Part shown: one piece after another, positions 30,904-39,764 of the stretch
Layout: every line of letters starts with the position of its first letter
How positions within the stretch are numbered: position 1 is the first letter of the stretch
Notes under the pieces: model-generated
The model's database searches: none
What the model was told of the DNA's origin: nothing
Seen by the model: the letters and a program-made list of their open reading frames with translations, nothing else
From: Oscillospiraceae bacterium
GTDB taxonomy: Bacteria; Bacillota; Clostridia; Oscillospirales; Oscillospiraceae
Reading direction: 5' to 3'
NCBI GenBank assembly: GCA_017622995.1
Contig: JAGAQA010000029.1
Coordinates: 34,876 to 98,875, forward strand
DNA: 64,000 nucleotides
Translations under genes and position numbers: made by a program

Positions 30904-31976
30904 AAGCTCCCTCCCAGCCACATGGTCTCGCAAAGCCACACATACCGGCGGAACCGGCCCTTTCGCAGGGCCGCCGCCAGGGGGGCGTACTTTTCCATTA
31001 CGGGAATGTTCTCAAAATAGGTTTCATACAGCTGCCGCTGGGCAAGGAACACGGAATAATGGCAGTTTTTCCCCAGTTTCCGGGTCCGGTGGTAGGTCAG
31101 CAGCACCATATGCAGAAAGTGGGCACAGGAGGCTTCGTCATGATGTAGTCCAAAGCTTTCCCGCTCCCGCAGCAGCCTTCTTGTGACATACAGGCTTTCC
31201 AGCGCCTTGGGCTGGCCCTGGGAAGCCGCCGACACCCCCTGGGGGTTCAGCAGATACCGGAACACCGGTGCCGACACGGTATAAACCCTTCCGGCCAGGG
31301 GAAACAGAATCTGGCAGATAATGGAATCCTCATACCAGTACCCCACCGGAAACTGAAGGGAGGCAAACAGCCGCCTGCGGAAGATCTTGCCGCAGGTCAT
31401 ACCGGGGATTGTGTAGGGATTCTCCGCCTGTCCCTCCGGGAAAAGCCGCCCGGGCCGCTCCTCCCCTTCCGGGGTGACGCACAGATAGCCTCCGGCAACG
31501 ATGTCGGCATCCTGCCTTTTGGCCTGGGTCAGCAGGGCTTCCAGGGCTCCGGGGCACATGGTATCATCACTGTCGTGAAACAGGATATATTCGCCGTGAC
31601 ACAGGGAAAGTCCTGTATTCCGGGCGCCGGAATGGCCCTGATTTTCCTGCCGGTGGAGTACCACCCGGGGATCTCCCCGGAACTGCGCCAGAATCTCCGG
31701 GGTTTCATCCGTGGAGCCGTCGTCGATGACCACCGCTTCCAGGGTGAAGCTCCCCTGTTGATCCAGCACGGACTGTATGCTTTTTTTCAGGTATGGAGCA
31801 TTGTTATAGCAGGGGATGATCACGCTGATGTCAACGCTGCTGTCCTGCCACTGGGCCGGACGCTCCACGCGGCAGCTGCCGCCGGTGTCCTGCCAGATGG
31901 AATCCAGCGCGGTCTCTTTTCGGGGGCTCAGCAGGTTACGAAGCGCCACAGTCCCCTCACGCAAAAGTCTGTTCAT
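30900..31976 (-). CDS. Glycosyltransferase family 2
   Basis: A 358-residue enzyme with about 48 extra residues before the GT-A core (DISVIIPCYNNAPYLKKSIQSVL). It has VIDDGSTDETPEIL, ENQGHSGARNTGL, the DxD-like LFHDSDDTM, and YEDSIICQILF in the catalytic half. It overlaps both neighbours by 4 bp. Similar to, but not a close copy of, the next GT2; both probably add sugars in the same surface glycan. Confidence 0.92.
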   Translation of the reverse strand: MNRLLREGTVALRNLLSPRKETALDSIWQDTGGSCRVERPAQWQDSSVDISVIIPCYNNAPYLKKSIQSVLDQQGSFTLEAVVIDDGSTDETPEILAQFRGDPRVVLHRQENQGHSGARNTGLSLCHGEYILFHDSDDTMCPGALEALLTQAKRQDADIVAGGYLCVTPEGEERPGRLFPEGQAENPYTIPGMTCGKIFRRRLFASLQFPVGYWYEDSIICQILFPLAGRVYTVSAPVFRYLLNPQGVSAASQGQPKALESLYVTRRLLRERESFGLHHDEASCAHFLHMVLLTYHRTRKLGKNCHYSVFLAQRQLYETYFENIPVMEKYAPLAAALRKGRFRRYVWLCETMWLGGSL

Positions 31977-33055
31977 GGTTTTCTTCCCTTCTGCTCATAG
32001 AGTTCCTCATAACGGCGGGCCATTTCCTCTGCGCCAAATGCCTGGGCTGCCCGGCGGGCATGTTCCCCCATGGCCTGCCGGGTCTCTTCATCCCGGGCCA
32101 GGGTCATCACCGCCTGGGCTAGGGCCTGGGCCGTGGGCTCGATGAGGATGCCGGCCTTCCCGTCCTCCACCATATCCCGCAGGCCGCCCACATCGGAAGC
32201 GATGACGGGCAGGCCGGTTCCCATGGCCTCGATTACCGTCATAGGGAACCCCTCCCACCTGGAAGGCAGCACAAACAGATCCGATTGGCTCATAGGCACA
32301 AACACATTGTCGGTGACACCCTCAAAGCGCACCTGGCTGTCAATGCCCAGAGACGCTACCTTTTCCTGAATCTCCTCCATCCGGGGACCCTCTCCAAAAA
32401 AGCGCACCCGGGCGGATAGCCCCCGCTGATTCAGAAGAACCAGGGCATCCAGAATCGCCTCATGGTTCTTTTGGGGATAGAACCTGCCCACATGGATCAG
32501 TTCCACCGGATCGTGCAGGCTGTAATCGGTTTTGACCTGGCACCGGCTCAAATCAATGCCGTTGCGCACCACGGGAATCTGCCCCTCCGGCAGACCATAG
32601 AGCCTTACGATGGAGTCCCGGATCTGGGGGCTCAGGGCAACCGGCAGCGCTTTCCCCTGCCGGAAGAGGAAACGGCCGATTTTTTGGTCCAGGGAAACCG
32701 CCTCCTGCTCTGCCTGGTTGTGGATGGTGTGGATCATCGGCACGCCTGTGAAGGTCAGCGCCGCGTATTTCAGGGCGTGCAGATGGGTATGGAGCACCTG
32801 GGGCCGTTCCCGGCGAATCAGCGCTCTGAGCCTGCCCACGCAGCCCAGGTCCATGCCGGGCTTTTTGTCCAGGTAGCGCACATCCACACCGGCCTCCGCA
32901 AGCTGCCGGGTGATCTGGGTGGGAATGGAAGACAGGCTGGCGGCCACCACCTGATGGCCCATGGCGGCAAGAGCCTTGCACAGCCCCGCGCACATGGTTT
33001 CCGCGCCGCCCACCTCAAAGCTGGGAACAATCTGCATGATTTTCATGGTCTTCAC
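31973..33055 (-). CDS. Glycosyltransferase family 4 (GT-B)
   Basis: A 360-residue retaining glycosyltransferase. The N-terminal Rossmann half begins KIMQIVPSFEVGGAETMCAGLCKAL and contains VLHTHLHALKYAAL; the C-terminal half has ELIHVGRFYPQKNHEAIL and the donor-binding E-x7-E region RWEGFPMTVIEAMGTGLPVIASDVGG. It is the second of four linked glycosyltransferases and overlaps each neighbour by 4 bp. Confidence 0.93.
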   Translation of the reverse strand: MKTMKIMQIVPSFEVGGAETMCAGLCKALAAMGHQVVAASLSSIPTQITRQLAEAGVDVRYLDKKPGMDLGCVGRLRALIRRERPQVLHTHLHALKYAALTFTGVPMIHTIHNQAEQEAVSLDQKIGRFLFRQGKALPVALSPQIRDSIVRLYGLPEGQIPVVRNGIDLSRCQVKTDYSLHDPVELIHVGRFYPQKNHEAILDALVLLNQRGLSARVRFFGEGPRMEEIQEKVASLGIDSQVRFEGVTDNVFVPMSQSDLFVLPSRWEGFPMTVIEAMGTGLPVIASDVGGLRDMVEDGKAGILIEPTAQALAQAVMTLARDEETRQAMGEHARRAAQAFGAEEMARRYEELYEQKGRKP

Positions 33056-34101
33056 CTCTCAAAGCCGTAGGCAAGCCGGAGCTGCTGCTTGTAGGTTTCC
33101 AGGTTCAGAAGTACCTCCGCCTTTCGGAGGGTCCCTTCGCTGAGCCTTTCCCGCAGAGCCCCATCCTTCAGGATCTCCGCACAGCGGTCCGCCAGAGCCT
33201 CGTCCGTCTCCTCCAGAAAGCCGGTGACCCCCGGATCCACCAGATCGCAGAGGCCGTCCACCGGCGTGGAGACTATGGGCGTCCCCAGGGCCATGGCCTC
33301 CAGGGCGCACATGGGGGTGCCCTCCCAAAGGGAGGTCATGATCATCAGCTTTGCTCTTTTCAGCAGCCCGTAGGCGTTATTCTGATAGCCCAGCATATGG
33401 ATGTGATCCCGGGCAGGGCTTTCCTGAATGGCGGCCCGGACCGTTTCTTCCATATCTCCCTTGCCCACGATGGCGGCCTGAAGCCGGGGATACCGGTTCT
33501 GCACCAGCTCCAGAACCCGCACCAGACGCAGAGGGTTCTTGGGCTGGGACATCCGGCCCAGGAACAGAATATCGTAGTTCTCCTGGAGCCCGGCGCTGTC
33601 CGCTTTCCGGAGCAGGTCCCCGGGGTCAATCACATTGCGCAGAACGCTGCTCTTCTGCTTTACACTGCCGTAAAACCGGTAGCTCGTCATGGCCGACGGG
33701 GACACCCAGAAAATGTGCCGGATTTTCCCCGAGGCAAGCTGGAAAAGCACCGTTTTGGGGGAAATCTTCCGGGAATCGAAGCCATTGTTGTGGATGTGGG
33801 AGATGAGCGGCGTTTTGCCGCAGGCCGCGGCGGCAGCCACAGATGCCTTCATATCATGAGCGTGGACCAGATCCGGCCGGACCTGCCGGATGGCTCTGCG
33901 GATTTCCCCGGGGGTTACCGACGCAATGGGGAAAAAGATCACATTCCGCGCCTCCAGTGCTTCCCGGATGGGCCCCTCCGGGGAGGCATAGACCATATCG
34001 ATTTCTCCCCGGAACATCTCCACAATCTGGCAGACCATATTCTCGGCTCCGCTGAAAAACACATCGCTTAAGATATGCAGCACCCTTGGCTTTCTGTCCA
34101 T
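33052..34101 (-). CDS. Glycosyltransferase family 4 (GT-B), first gene of glycan operon
   Basis: A 349-residue GT-B enzyme: KPRVLHILSDVFFSGAENMVCQI, DLVHAHDMKASVAA, ILFLGRMSQPKNPLRLV and the donor-binding LWEGTPMCALEAMALGTPIVST. The start at 34101 has GGAGG eight bases upstream; the frame is open to 34233 but that part crosses the upstream terminator and promoter. It resembles capsule/EPS-type transferases. The operon contains no flippase or polymerase. Confidence 0.92.
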   Translation of the reverse strand: MDRKPRVLHILSDVFFSGAENMVCQIVEMFRGEIDMVYASPEGPIREALEARNVIFFPIASVTPGEIRRAIRQVRPDLVHAHDMKASVAAAAACGKTPLISHIHNNGFDSRKISPKTVLFQLASGKIRHIFWVSPSAMTSYRFYGSVKQKSSVLRNVIDPGDLLRKADSAGLQENYDILFLGRMSQPKNPLRLVRVLELVQNRYPRLQAAIVGKGDMEETVRAAIQESPARDHIHMLGYQNNAYGLLKRAKLMIMTSLWEGTPMCALEAMALGTPIVSTPVDGLCDLVDPGVTGFLEETDEALADRCAEILKDGALRERLSEGTLRKAEVLLNLETYKQQLRLAYGFER

Positions 34102-34131
34102 ATCCGCCACCTCCTGACTGTTTCTGGCTAC

Positions 34132-34160
34132 ACTATAGCATATGTAAGCAGGAAAGTCAC
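34132..34160 (-). promoter_or_regulatory. Promoter of the glycosyltransferase operon
   Basis: Minus-strand GTGACT (34160-34155), 17 bases, TATAGT (34137-34132), directly after the terminator of the ABC module. Confidence 0.6.
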
Positions 34161-34162
34161 GC

Positions 34163-34201
34163 AAAAAAGCCCCCTCCCCAGGGATTCCCCGGGAAGGGGG
34201 C
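34163..34201 (-). terminator. Terminator of the second GntR/ABC module
   Basis: GCCCCCTTCCC... pairs with ...GGGGAGGGGGC (34169-34201) and is followed on the minus strand by T6 (34168-34163). Confidence 0.92.
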
Positions 34202-34219
34202 AAAACTGACAGTTCTGGG

Positions 34220-36007
34220 TCAGCCTTTTGCATCCATATACTCCCCCTCGTGGGTGACCAGCCACCGCAGGGTATGGGCGGTGTTTTCGTTTATCGGGAA
34301 CCAGATGTAATAGTAGTCGTCCTCCCGGCCGCCCTGAATGCTCAGATCCCCCAGGTTTTCCACGCTCTGACTGGTGCCGTAGGTCTCATCCCAGAAGCTG
34401 TAGTTGAGAAGCGTCCCCTCCCGGGAATCCATCATCATGGCGTCGCACAGTCCGTCGCGGTCCTCGAAGTCCACCGTCCGGTAACTGCCGTCCTCGTCCT
34501 GGGCGTACATTCCGTACATCACATACTCCGCCCGATCGATTTTCTCCCGCAGCTCCGCTTCCGTGCAGCCCAGGGACAGCTCCGGGGCGGACATGACCTT
34601 CATGAATTCGGGAGAGCTGTAGAAATCCCTGCGCAGGGCATAGCGCCGGGCCATTGTCCGGCCGTTTTCCAGCTTGTATTCCAGCCGGACGTTAAAATAT
34701 GCCCCCGGCTTCCAGCAGCTTGTTTTTTGCAGCAGCGCGTCCCGCACCTGATCCTGCCAGCCGTTGAGGGATTCCCGGTGGTAGGAAAGAATCGCCTGGA
34801 TCTTCTCCCGGTCCGTCACCTCCAGGGGCTTCCGGCCGTAATTTCCATTTACCGGCTCCACGGTTACGGACATCACCTGGTTCTCCTGGGGCACCCGGCG
34901 GATCACCTTGAATACGTCGGTATAGATGCCGCAGACCGTCAGTGCGCACAGCACCAGAATCCCCGCCAGGGGCAGAAGCAGTCGCTTGCGGAACACCCGG
35001 GTGGTGCGCCGCAGGAGCATCAGCCCGGAGACATAGCCCACAATCAACCCCAGTGGGAGGAAGAAATACTGGGAGACCGCTTCAAAATCCATCAGGCTCA
35101 CCCCCAGGTGGATGAAAGCCGCCACCATCAGGGTGTTCATCACCAGAAACACCGGTGCCAGCCCCGGATAGGCCAACAGGTCCCCGGCGCTTTCCAGCTT
35201 CCGTCGGCGGTACAGGAACTGGGCAAGGGCGATGAGCCCCACCCCCACCAGAGCACAGGCCATGGCAGGCACCCAAAGTCTGCCCCGCTCCATGCCGTCA
35301 TAGTAATAGATGCTGGCGGTAGGCGTGTCCAGATAGTGTTCCAGCGGGGTAAAGTAGCTTCCCCGGTACATCACCACTGTGGGGCAGATATTGGCCATCC
35401 AGTTGACGTTTGCCTCTGTGCCGTAGGTCAGAGGGGTGAAGACCTGCGCGCAGAACCAATACACCAATATGGAAAAGAAATTGAGCATTCCGTAGGCAAG
35501 TACCATGCCCATCCGGTTGCCCGCCAGCTGCACGGCAACCAATGCAGCACCCAGATAAAACAGGTACTGCAGGCACGCCGCCGCCAGGGTCATCAGCGGC
35601 GCGGCGGCAATCTCTCCGGGCACCATCAGCGCGGCAAGAGAATAGACCAGCACATTGGGCACAATGGCAAACAGCACACCGGAAACCAGGTGTGCGCCGA
35701 AGAAGCCGTCCCGGGTTACGGGCATGGCGTGCAGAGAGTTGCACAGCCTTGGTGTCAGAAGATCCCCCCACAGGGCCTGTACTACCGCCAGGGCATAAAA
35801 GCCGTTGATGAACACCATATGCCCCGCCCGGGCGGAAAACAGCCGCACCATTTCCGCGTAGGCATACTCGGGGCTCTCCCCGGGGGCACGGATGCACATC
35901 AGAGTGAGCAGGGCCAGCATCAGTGTGTAGCCGCCCCAGAGAGGCGCGTAGCGGACGATGTCCGTTTTCAGTACGGTTTTGTTACAGAAGGATACTTTCA
36001 GTCTCAT
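34220..36007 (-). CDS. ABC transporter permease with extracytoplasmic C-terminal domain
   Basis: A 595-residue membrane protein. About ten hydrophobic segments fill residues 20-390, including MVFINGFYALAVVQALWGDLLTPRLCNSLHAMPVTRDGFFGAHLVSG. The remaining C-terminal 220 residues are soluble, beginning after TVCGIYTDVFKVIRRVP, and probably outside. The layout fits large permeases linked to YtrA-type regulators (possibly DUF6449). The start at 36007 has GGAGG eight bases upstream; the coding region overlaps the ATPase gene by 26 bp. Substrate unknown. Confidence 0.82.
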   Translation of the reverse strand: MRLKVSFCNKTVLKTDIVRYAPLWGGYTLMLALLTLMCIRAPGESPEYAYAEMVRLFSARAGHMVFINGFYALAVVQALWGDLLTPRLCNSLHAMPVTRDGFFGAHLVSGVLFAIVPNVLVYSLAALMVPGEIAAAPLMTLAAACLQYLFYLGAALVAVQLAGNRMGMVLAYGMLNFFSILVYWFCAQVFTPLTYGTEANVNWMANICPTVVMYRGSYFTPLEHYLDTPTASIYYYDGMERGRLWVPAMACALVGVGLIALAQFLYRRRKLESAGDLLAYPGLAPVFLVMNTLMVAAFIHLGVSLMDFEAVSQYFFLPLGLIVGYVSGLMLLRRTTRVFRKRLLLPLAGILVLCALTVCGIYTDVFKVIRRVPQENQVMSVTVEPVNGNYGRKPLEVTDREKIQAILSYHRESLNGWQDQVRDALLQKTSCWKPGAYFNVRLEYKLENGRTMARRYALRRDFYSSPEFMKVMSAPELSLGCTEAELREKIDRAEYVMYGMYAQDEDGSYRTVDFEDRDGLCDAMMMDSREGTLLNYSFWDETYGTSQSVENLGDLSIQGGREDDYYYIWFPINENTAHTLRWLVTHEGEYMDAKG

Positions 36008-36863
36008 GAGACCCACCTCCCACTTCATAAATAAAGATCTCTTCCAGAGACAGGGGGAGAATATCAAAGTACGCCGGGTTCACCCGCTCTACAGCTGCCT
36101 GCACCTGGGGTATGGAGCCCCGGACGATGTAGGTATTGAGCCGTCCGGAGGAGGCTTTGTGGAGAATCTCCAATCCTTCCGGAGCGTCTCCCACCATTTG
36201 CAGCTTGACCGTACTGCCCTGCATGTCCGAAAGGCTCCGCTCCGCCAGCATTTTGCCGGCCTTCATAATACCCACATGGTCGCAGATGTCTTCCAGCTCC
36301 CGCAGATTGTGAGAGGATACCAAAACCGTTGTCTCCCGGCGGGCCACATCATCCAGAATCAGGCTCCACACCTGCCGCCGCATAACCGGGTCCAGGCCGT
36401 CCACCGGCTCATCCAGAATCAGCACCTGGGCCTGCGTGGACAGAGCCAGGTGAAACGCCGCCTGCTTCTGCATGCCCTTGCTGAAGCGCCGGATGGGGCT
36501 CTTTTGGGGCAGAGTGAACACAGCCTGAAGCTCCCGGAACCGTTTTTCATCAAACTGGGGGTAGATGCCGGAATAATAGGTCTTCATGTCCAGAAGGCTG
36601 GCCCCAGGAAAGTAGAAGGGCTCATCTGCCACACAGCAGATTTTTTCCTTTGCCAGAAGGTTTTCATCAATGGGCTGACCGTTCAGGGTCACGGTTCCGC
36701 TGTCTGCCCGATAAACGCCGGTCAGGTGACGGATCGCCGTGGTTTTCCCCGCGCCGTTGGGGCCAACCAGGCCGTAGACAGCGCCTCTGGGTACCCTTAA
36801 GGTCAGGCCGTCCAGTGCTTTCTGCACACCGAAGGTTTTGTACACTTCCTTCATTTCAAGCAT
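35982..36863 (-). CDS. ABC transporter ATP-binding protein (second GntR module)
   Basis: A 293-residue ATPase: Walker A GPNGAGKTT, a degenerate signature FSKGMQKQAAF, Walker B VLILDEPVDGLDP, switch His VSSHNLRELE and a C-terminal extension. The degenerate signature is usual in YtrB-like proteins. Its start overlaps the GntR gene by 8 bp and its end overlaps the permease by 26 bp. Confidence 0.93.
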   Translation of the reverse strand: MLEMKEVYKTFGVQKALDGLTLRVPRGAVYGLVGPNGAGKTTAIRHLTGVYRADSGTVTLNGQPIDENLLAKEKICCVADEPFYFPGASLLDMKTYYSGIYPQFDEKRFRELQAVFTLPQKSPIRRFSKGMQKQAAFHLALSTQAQVLILDEPVDGLDPVMRRQVWSLILDDVARRETTVLVSSHNLRELEDICDHVGIMKAGKMLAERSLSDMQGSTVKLQMVGDAPEGLEILHKASSGRLNTYIVRGSIPQVQAAVERVNPAYFDILPLSLEEIFIYEVGGGSHETESILL

Positions 36864-37221
36864 GGTTCTCTTCCTCCGTAAGCTTCTCGATCAGTTCCCG
36901 GGTGGTGTAGCCCATAGCCAACAGCTTTTTTGCCGTGTCCTCAAACTGCCGCAGGAGCCTGATTTCCTCCCGGGGATCCGCCATGGGTACCCCGCAGACA
37001 AAGCAGCCCTTCCCAGGCACGGTGGCAATCCAACCCTCTATTTCCAATTGCCGGTAGGCCCGCTGGATGGTATTGGGGTTGATGGACAGCTCCACCGCCA
37101 GCTCCCGTACACTGGGGAGCTTATCCCCCTTTTGCAGAACCCCGGCAGAAATCTGGTGACAGATCCCGTCGGTGATCTGAGCATAAATGGGTCGAATATC
37201 CCGATAATCCAGATGCAGCAT
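36856..37221 (-). CDS. GntR-family transcriptional regulator (YtrA subfamily)
   Basis: A 121-residue regulator with the winged helix PIYAQITDGICHQISAGVLQKGDKLPSVRELAVELSINPNTIQRAYRQLEIEGWI and a short helical tail. It is paralogous in plan to the regulator at 12080-12451. The start at 37221 has AAGGAGGG six bases upstream; the frame to 37293 covers the promoter and is not used. First gene of the module. Confidence 0.93.
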   Translation of the reverse strand: MLHLDYRDIRPIYAQITDGICHQISAGVLQKGDKLPSVRELAVELSINPNTIQRAYRQLEIEGWIATVPGKGCFVCGVPMADPREEIRLLRQFEDTAKKLLAMGYTTRELIEKLTEEENHA

Positions 37222-37241
37222 AGCGTCCCTCCTTTGAAAGC

Positions 37242-37293
37242 GTATGAACTGTACTAATACGGTCAATATAGCACCCCATTTCTGAACCGTCAA
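37242..37293 (-). promoter_or_regulatory. Promoter and probable operator of the second GntR/ABC module
   Basis: Minus-strand TTGACG (37293-37288), 17 bases, TATATT (37270-37265). Just downstream (37242-37260) is an imperfect palindrome GTAT-N11-ATAC over the expected start site, a candidate YtrA operator. Confidence 0.7.
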
Positions 37294-37357
37294 TAGGAAT
37301 GGAGGAATCTTCAGGAAATCTTAAACATCCGGCAACGCTTTGGGTGACAATCGGGTG

Positions 37358-37423
37358 CTTTTGTGAATTGACAATTGACAATTCGCAAAATCTCCCTTTC
37401 TCCAACCACGCCCACAAAAAATC
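37358..37423. repeat. 66-bp dispersed repeat, copy 2
   Basis: Begins CTTTTGTGAATTGACAATTG and ends CGCCCACAAAAAATC; same length and order as 17061-17126, also at the T-run side of a minus-strand terminator. Confidence 0.75.
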
Positions 37424-37445
37424 CACACCGGGAATCCCGGTGTGG
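37415..37445 (-). terminator. Terminator of the DUF1576 gene
   Basis: CCACACCGGG / CCCGGTGTGG with loop AAT (37423-37445) followed on the minus strand by ATTTTTT. Confidence 0.92.
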
Positions 37446-37454
37446 AGAAAGCGT

Positions 37455-38792
37455 TTATTTCGCAAGCTTCTTTGCAGCCCGTTCCTCTTTGCTGGGAAGC
37501 AGGTTTTCCACGGTGGGCATAAACAGCAGGCAGATCAGGGCCGCCGTAAAGCCGCCGTTGTACAGGCAGAAGCCGCCGTGCATATTGGGCACCGAGGTAA
37601 CCAGCAGGAAATGGGCCAGTCCAAAGACAATGCCTAGGCCCCAGCCGTACTTATCCACAACGGGAGACAGGCCGTTGGAATAACAGGCACCCACCAGGAT
37701 GCTCTGGGAGGCAATGAAGTTCGCATAGGTTCCGCCAACAGGACCGGCCAGCTTTTCACAGACAAAGGCGCCGATGATGTAGCCTGCCAGCATGGGCCAG
37801 GTGTTCAGAGGATGGGAGCCGGAATTGCAGGTTGCCAGCATACAGAACATGACGCCGAAAGTGACACCGTTGAAGCTGGCGCCAACCAGGTTGTAGTAGC
37901 CCAGGATGAACAGGCCAAATACGCCGAAGTTCATCAGGAACACGTCGGTGCCCAGGGTGCCGCTGACGCTGGCCACCCGTTTGCCGGAGGAGATAAAATC
38001 CCAATACTTTTTTGGCGTGCAGCCCATGAGCAGTGCCACCGCAATGGCGATGCCGTAAACCGTGATGCAGAACACATTGGCAAGCATCCGGGAAGCGATC
38101 TGCAGCGTCTCACCGGGAAGGGCGCTGGGAAGGGCCACGCCCAGGGTCTTGAACAGCATTGCCTGGGTCATAAACGCAATCATGCCCACAGGCAGCGCCG
38201 CGCTGTACAGGTCAAAGCCCTTGTGAACAGTGGGCGAGTGGGAAAGACCCGCGGGAACCAGGAAGCCGATGAAGAGGCCTACCACAACGGCCAGAATGCC
38301 CCCCAACAGGTTGAACCCCACCACCTCCGCGCCGGGATAGCGGACCAGCAGGTCGGAAATCAGGGGGGCAATACCGGTGGTAAAGAGCATGGCGGTAACA
38401 CTGCCCTTGAGGGGCTGCTTTTTCACCGCGCAGTACAGCATGGCGCCCAGGATGGTGGGCCAGACGTTGAGAATGTTGATGCCCCAGGAGCCGAAGCCAA
38501 TGGTCAGGAGGCAGGCCAGGGTGGCAACGGCATTCATTTCCGCCCCAAAAACCACATAGAGCCCCAGGCACAGAAAGCCCACCAGTCCCATGTTCAGCAG
38601 GGTTCCGGCGTAGCCGCCGATGGCGAAGCAGTTGCCCGGGATCTTGCAGGGCTGGCTCAGGATTCTTCCCAGTCCGGACAGCATATCCGCCCGGTCCGGC
38701 ACAAGGAAAGCGGCAATAAGGAACGCTGCGGAGAAAGCCCCCACAACCCATTTGAGGAAGTCGCTTTCTGACAGATTTTTGATTTTTTTCAT
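37455..38792 (-). CDS. DUF1576 family membrane protein
   Basis: A 445-residue polytopic membrane protein with about a dozen hydrophobic segments and a duplicated feel: GNCFAIGGYAGTLLNMGLVGFLCLGLYVVFGAE early, and a later GYYNLVGASFNGVTFGVMFCMLATCNSGSHPLNTWPMLAGYIIGAF. It fits DUF1576, an uncharacterised family with transporter-like topology. The start at 38792 has AGGTGA upstream. It lies 75 bp after folD in the same direction, with a hairpin between (about 38830-38849), so it may be read through from the one-carbon operon. A role in folate, formate or related transport is possible but unproven. Confidence 0.8.
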   Translation of the reverse strand: MKKIKNLSESDFLKWVVGAFSAAFLIAAFLVPDRADMLSGLGRILSQPCKIPGNCFAIGGYAGTLLNMGLVGFLCLGLYVVFGAEMNAVATLACLLTIGFGSWGINILNVWPTILGAMLYCAVKKQPLKGSVTAMLFTTGIAPLISDLLVRYPGAEVVGFNLLGGILAVVVGLFIGFLVPAGLSHSPTVHKGFDLYSAALPVGMIAFMTQAMLFKTLGVALPSALPGETLQIASRMLANVFCITVYGIAIAVALLMGCTPKKYWDFISSGKRVASVSGTLGTDVFLMNFGVFGLFILGYYNLVGASFNGVTFGVMFCMLATCNSGSHPLNTWPMLAGYIIGAFVCEKLAGPVGGTYANFIASQSILVGACYSNGLSPVVDKYGWGLGIVFGLAHFLLVTSVPNMHGGFCLYNGGFTAALICLLFMPTVENLLPSKEERAAKKLAK

Positions 38793-38867
38793 ATATTCAC
38801 CTACTAGAAACGGAGCCGCCCGGGACGCAGCCGGTAAAGGCTGCATCCGCAGGCGGCAGGACGTTTC

Positions 38868-39743
38868 TCAGAGCTTCTCCGCAGCCTCCACCACATGCTT
38901 CATCAGCACAGAGGTGGTCACGCTGCCCACGCCGCCGGGAACGGGGGTGATGGCGTCCACAATGGGCTCAACCTCATCAAACTTTGCGTCACCGGCAATA
39001 CCGCCCAAACCACCCTTGGCGTTGGGCTTGTTTGCATCCCAGTTGATGGACACGTCAATGACCACCTGGCCGGGACGGACATATTCCTTGGTCAGGGAGT
39101 TCAGCACACCGGCAGCGGACACGATGATGTCCGCGTTCCTGCAGATTTCCGCGGTGTTCACGGTCTTGGTGTGGCAGACGGTGACGGTGGCATTCTTGCC
39201 CATGAGCATCATGGCAGCGGGCTTGCCCACAACCAGGCTGCGGCCGATGACAACCGCGTTCTTACCCTTGCAGTCGATGCCATAGTAGTCCAGAATCTCC
39301 ATACAGGCAGCGGGGGTGCAGGGGGCGTAGCCCAGGGAAAGGCCCTCGAACACACCGGCGTTACTCATATGGGTCATGCAGTCCATATCCTTTCTGGGAT
39401 CCAGACGGTTGCAGATCTCGTTCTGATCTGCCTTCAGGTGCTTGGGCAGGGGCCGGAACATGAGCACGCCGTGGATGGAATCATCGGCATTCACCTGATC
39501 GATGACCGCCAGCACATCGGCCTTGGTGGCGTCGGCGGGCAGCTCAAACTTCTTGACCTCCACACCCACCAGCTCGGCGCGCTTGGTAGCGCCCTTCTCG
39601 TAGCTCACATCACTGGGGTCCGCGCCCACACGGATGATGCCCAGGGTGGGGACAACGCCCTTCTCCCTCAGGGCGGCGGTTCTCACTTGCAGATTGGCAT
39701 TCAGGGCATCGGTAACTTCCTTGCCCAGCAGCAGCTTCGCCAT
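38868..39743 (-). CDS. folD: Methylene-THF dehydrogenase / methenyl-THF cyclohydrolase
   Basis: A 291-residue bifunctional enzyme that interconverts 5,10-methylene-, methenyl- and 10-formyl-tetrahydrofolate using NADP. It has VGADPSDVSYEKGATKRAELVGV with the catalytic Tyr and Lys region, the PLPKHL loop, and the NADP-binding GKNAVVIGRSLVVGKPAAMMLM and the closing TPVPGGVGSVTTSVLMKH. Slightly unusual is YEKGATKRA where many FolDs have YVxxKxKA, but the lysine is retained. It follows fchA by 21 bp. Confidence 0.95.
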   Translation of the reverse strand: MAKLLLGKEVTDALNANLQVRTAALREKGVVPTLGIIRVGADPSDVSYEKGATKRAELVGVEVKKFELPADATKADVLAVIDQVNADDSIHGVLMFRPLPKHLKADQNEICNRLDPRKDMDCMTHMSNAGVFEGLSLGYAPCTPAACMEILDYYGIDCKGKNAVVIGRSLVVGKPAAMMLMGKNATVTVCHTKTVNTAEICRNADIIVSAAGVLNSLTKEYVRPGQVVIDVSINWDANKPNAKGGLGGIAGDAKFDEVEPIVDAITPVPGGVGSVTTSVLMKHVVEAAEKL

Positions 39744-39764
39744 AATATGATTTCCTCCTATTTC

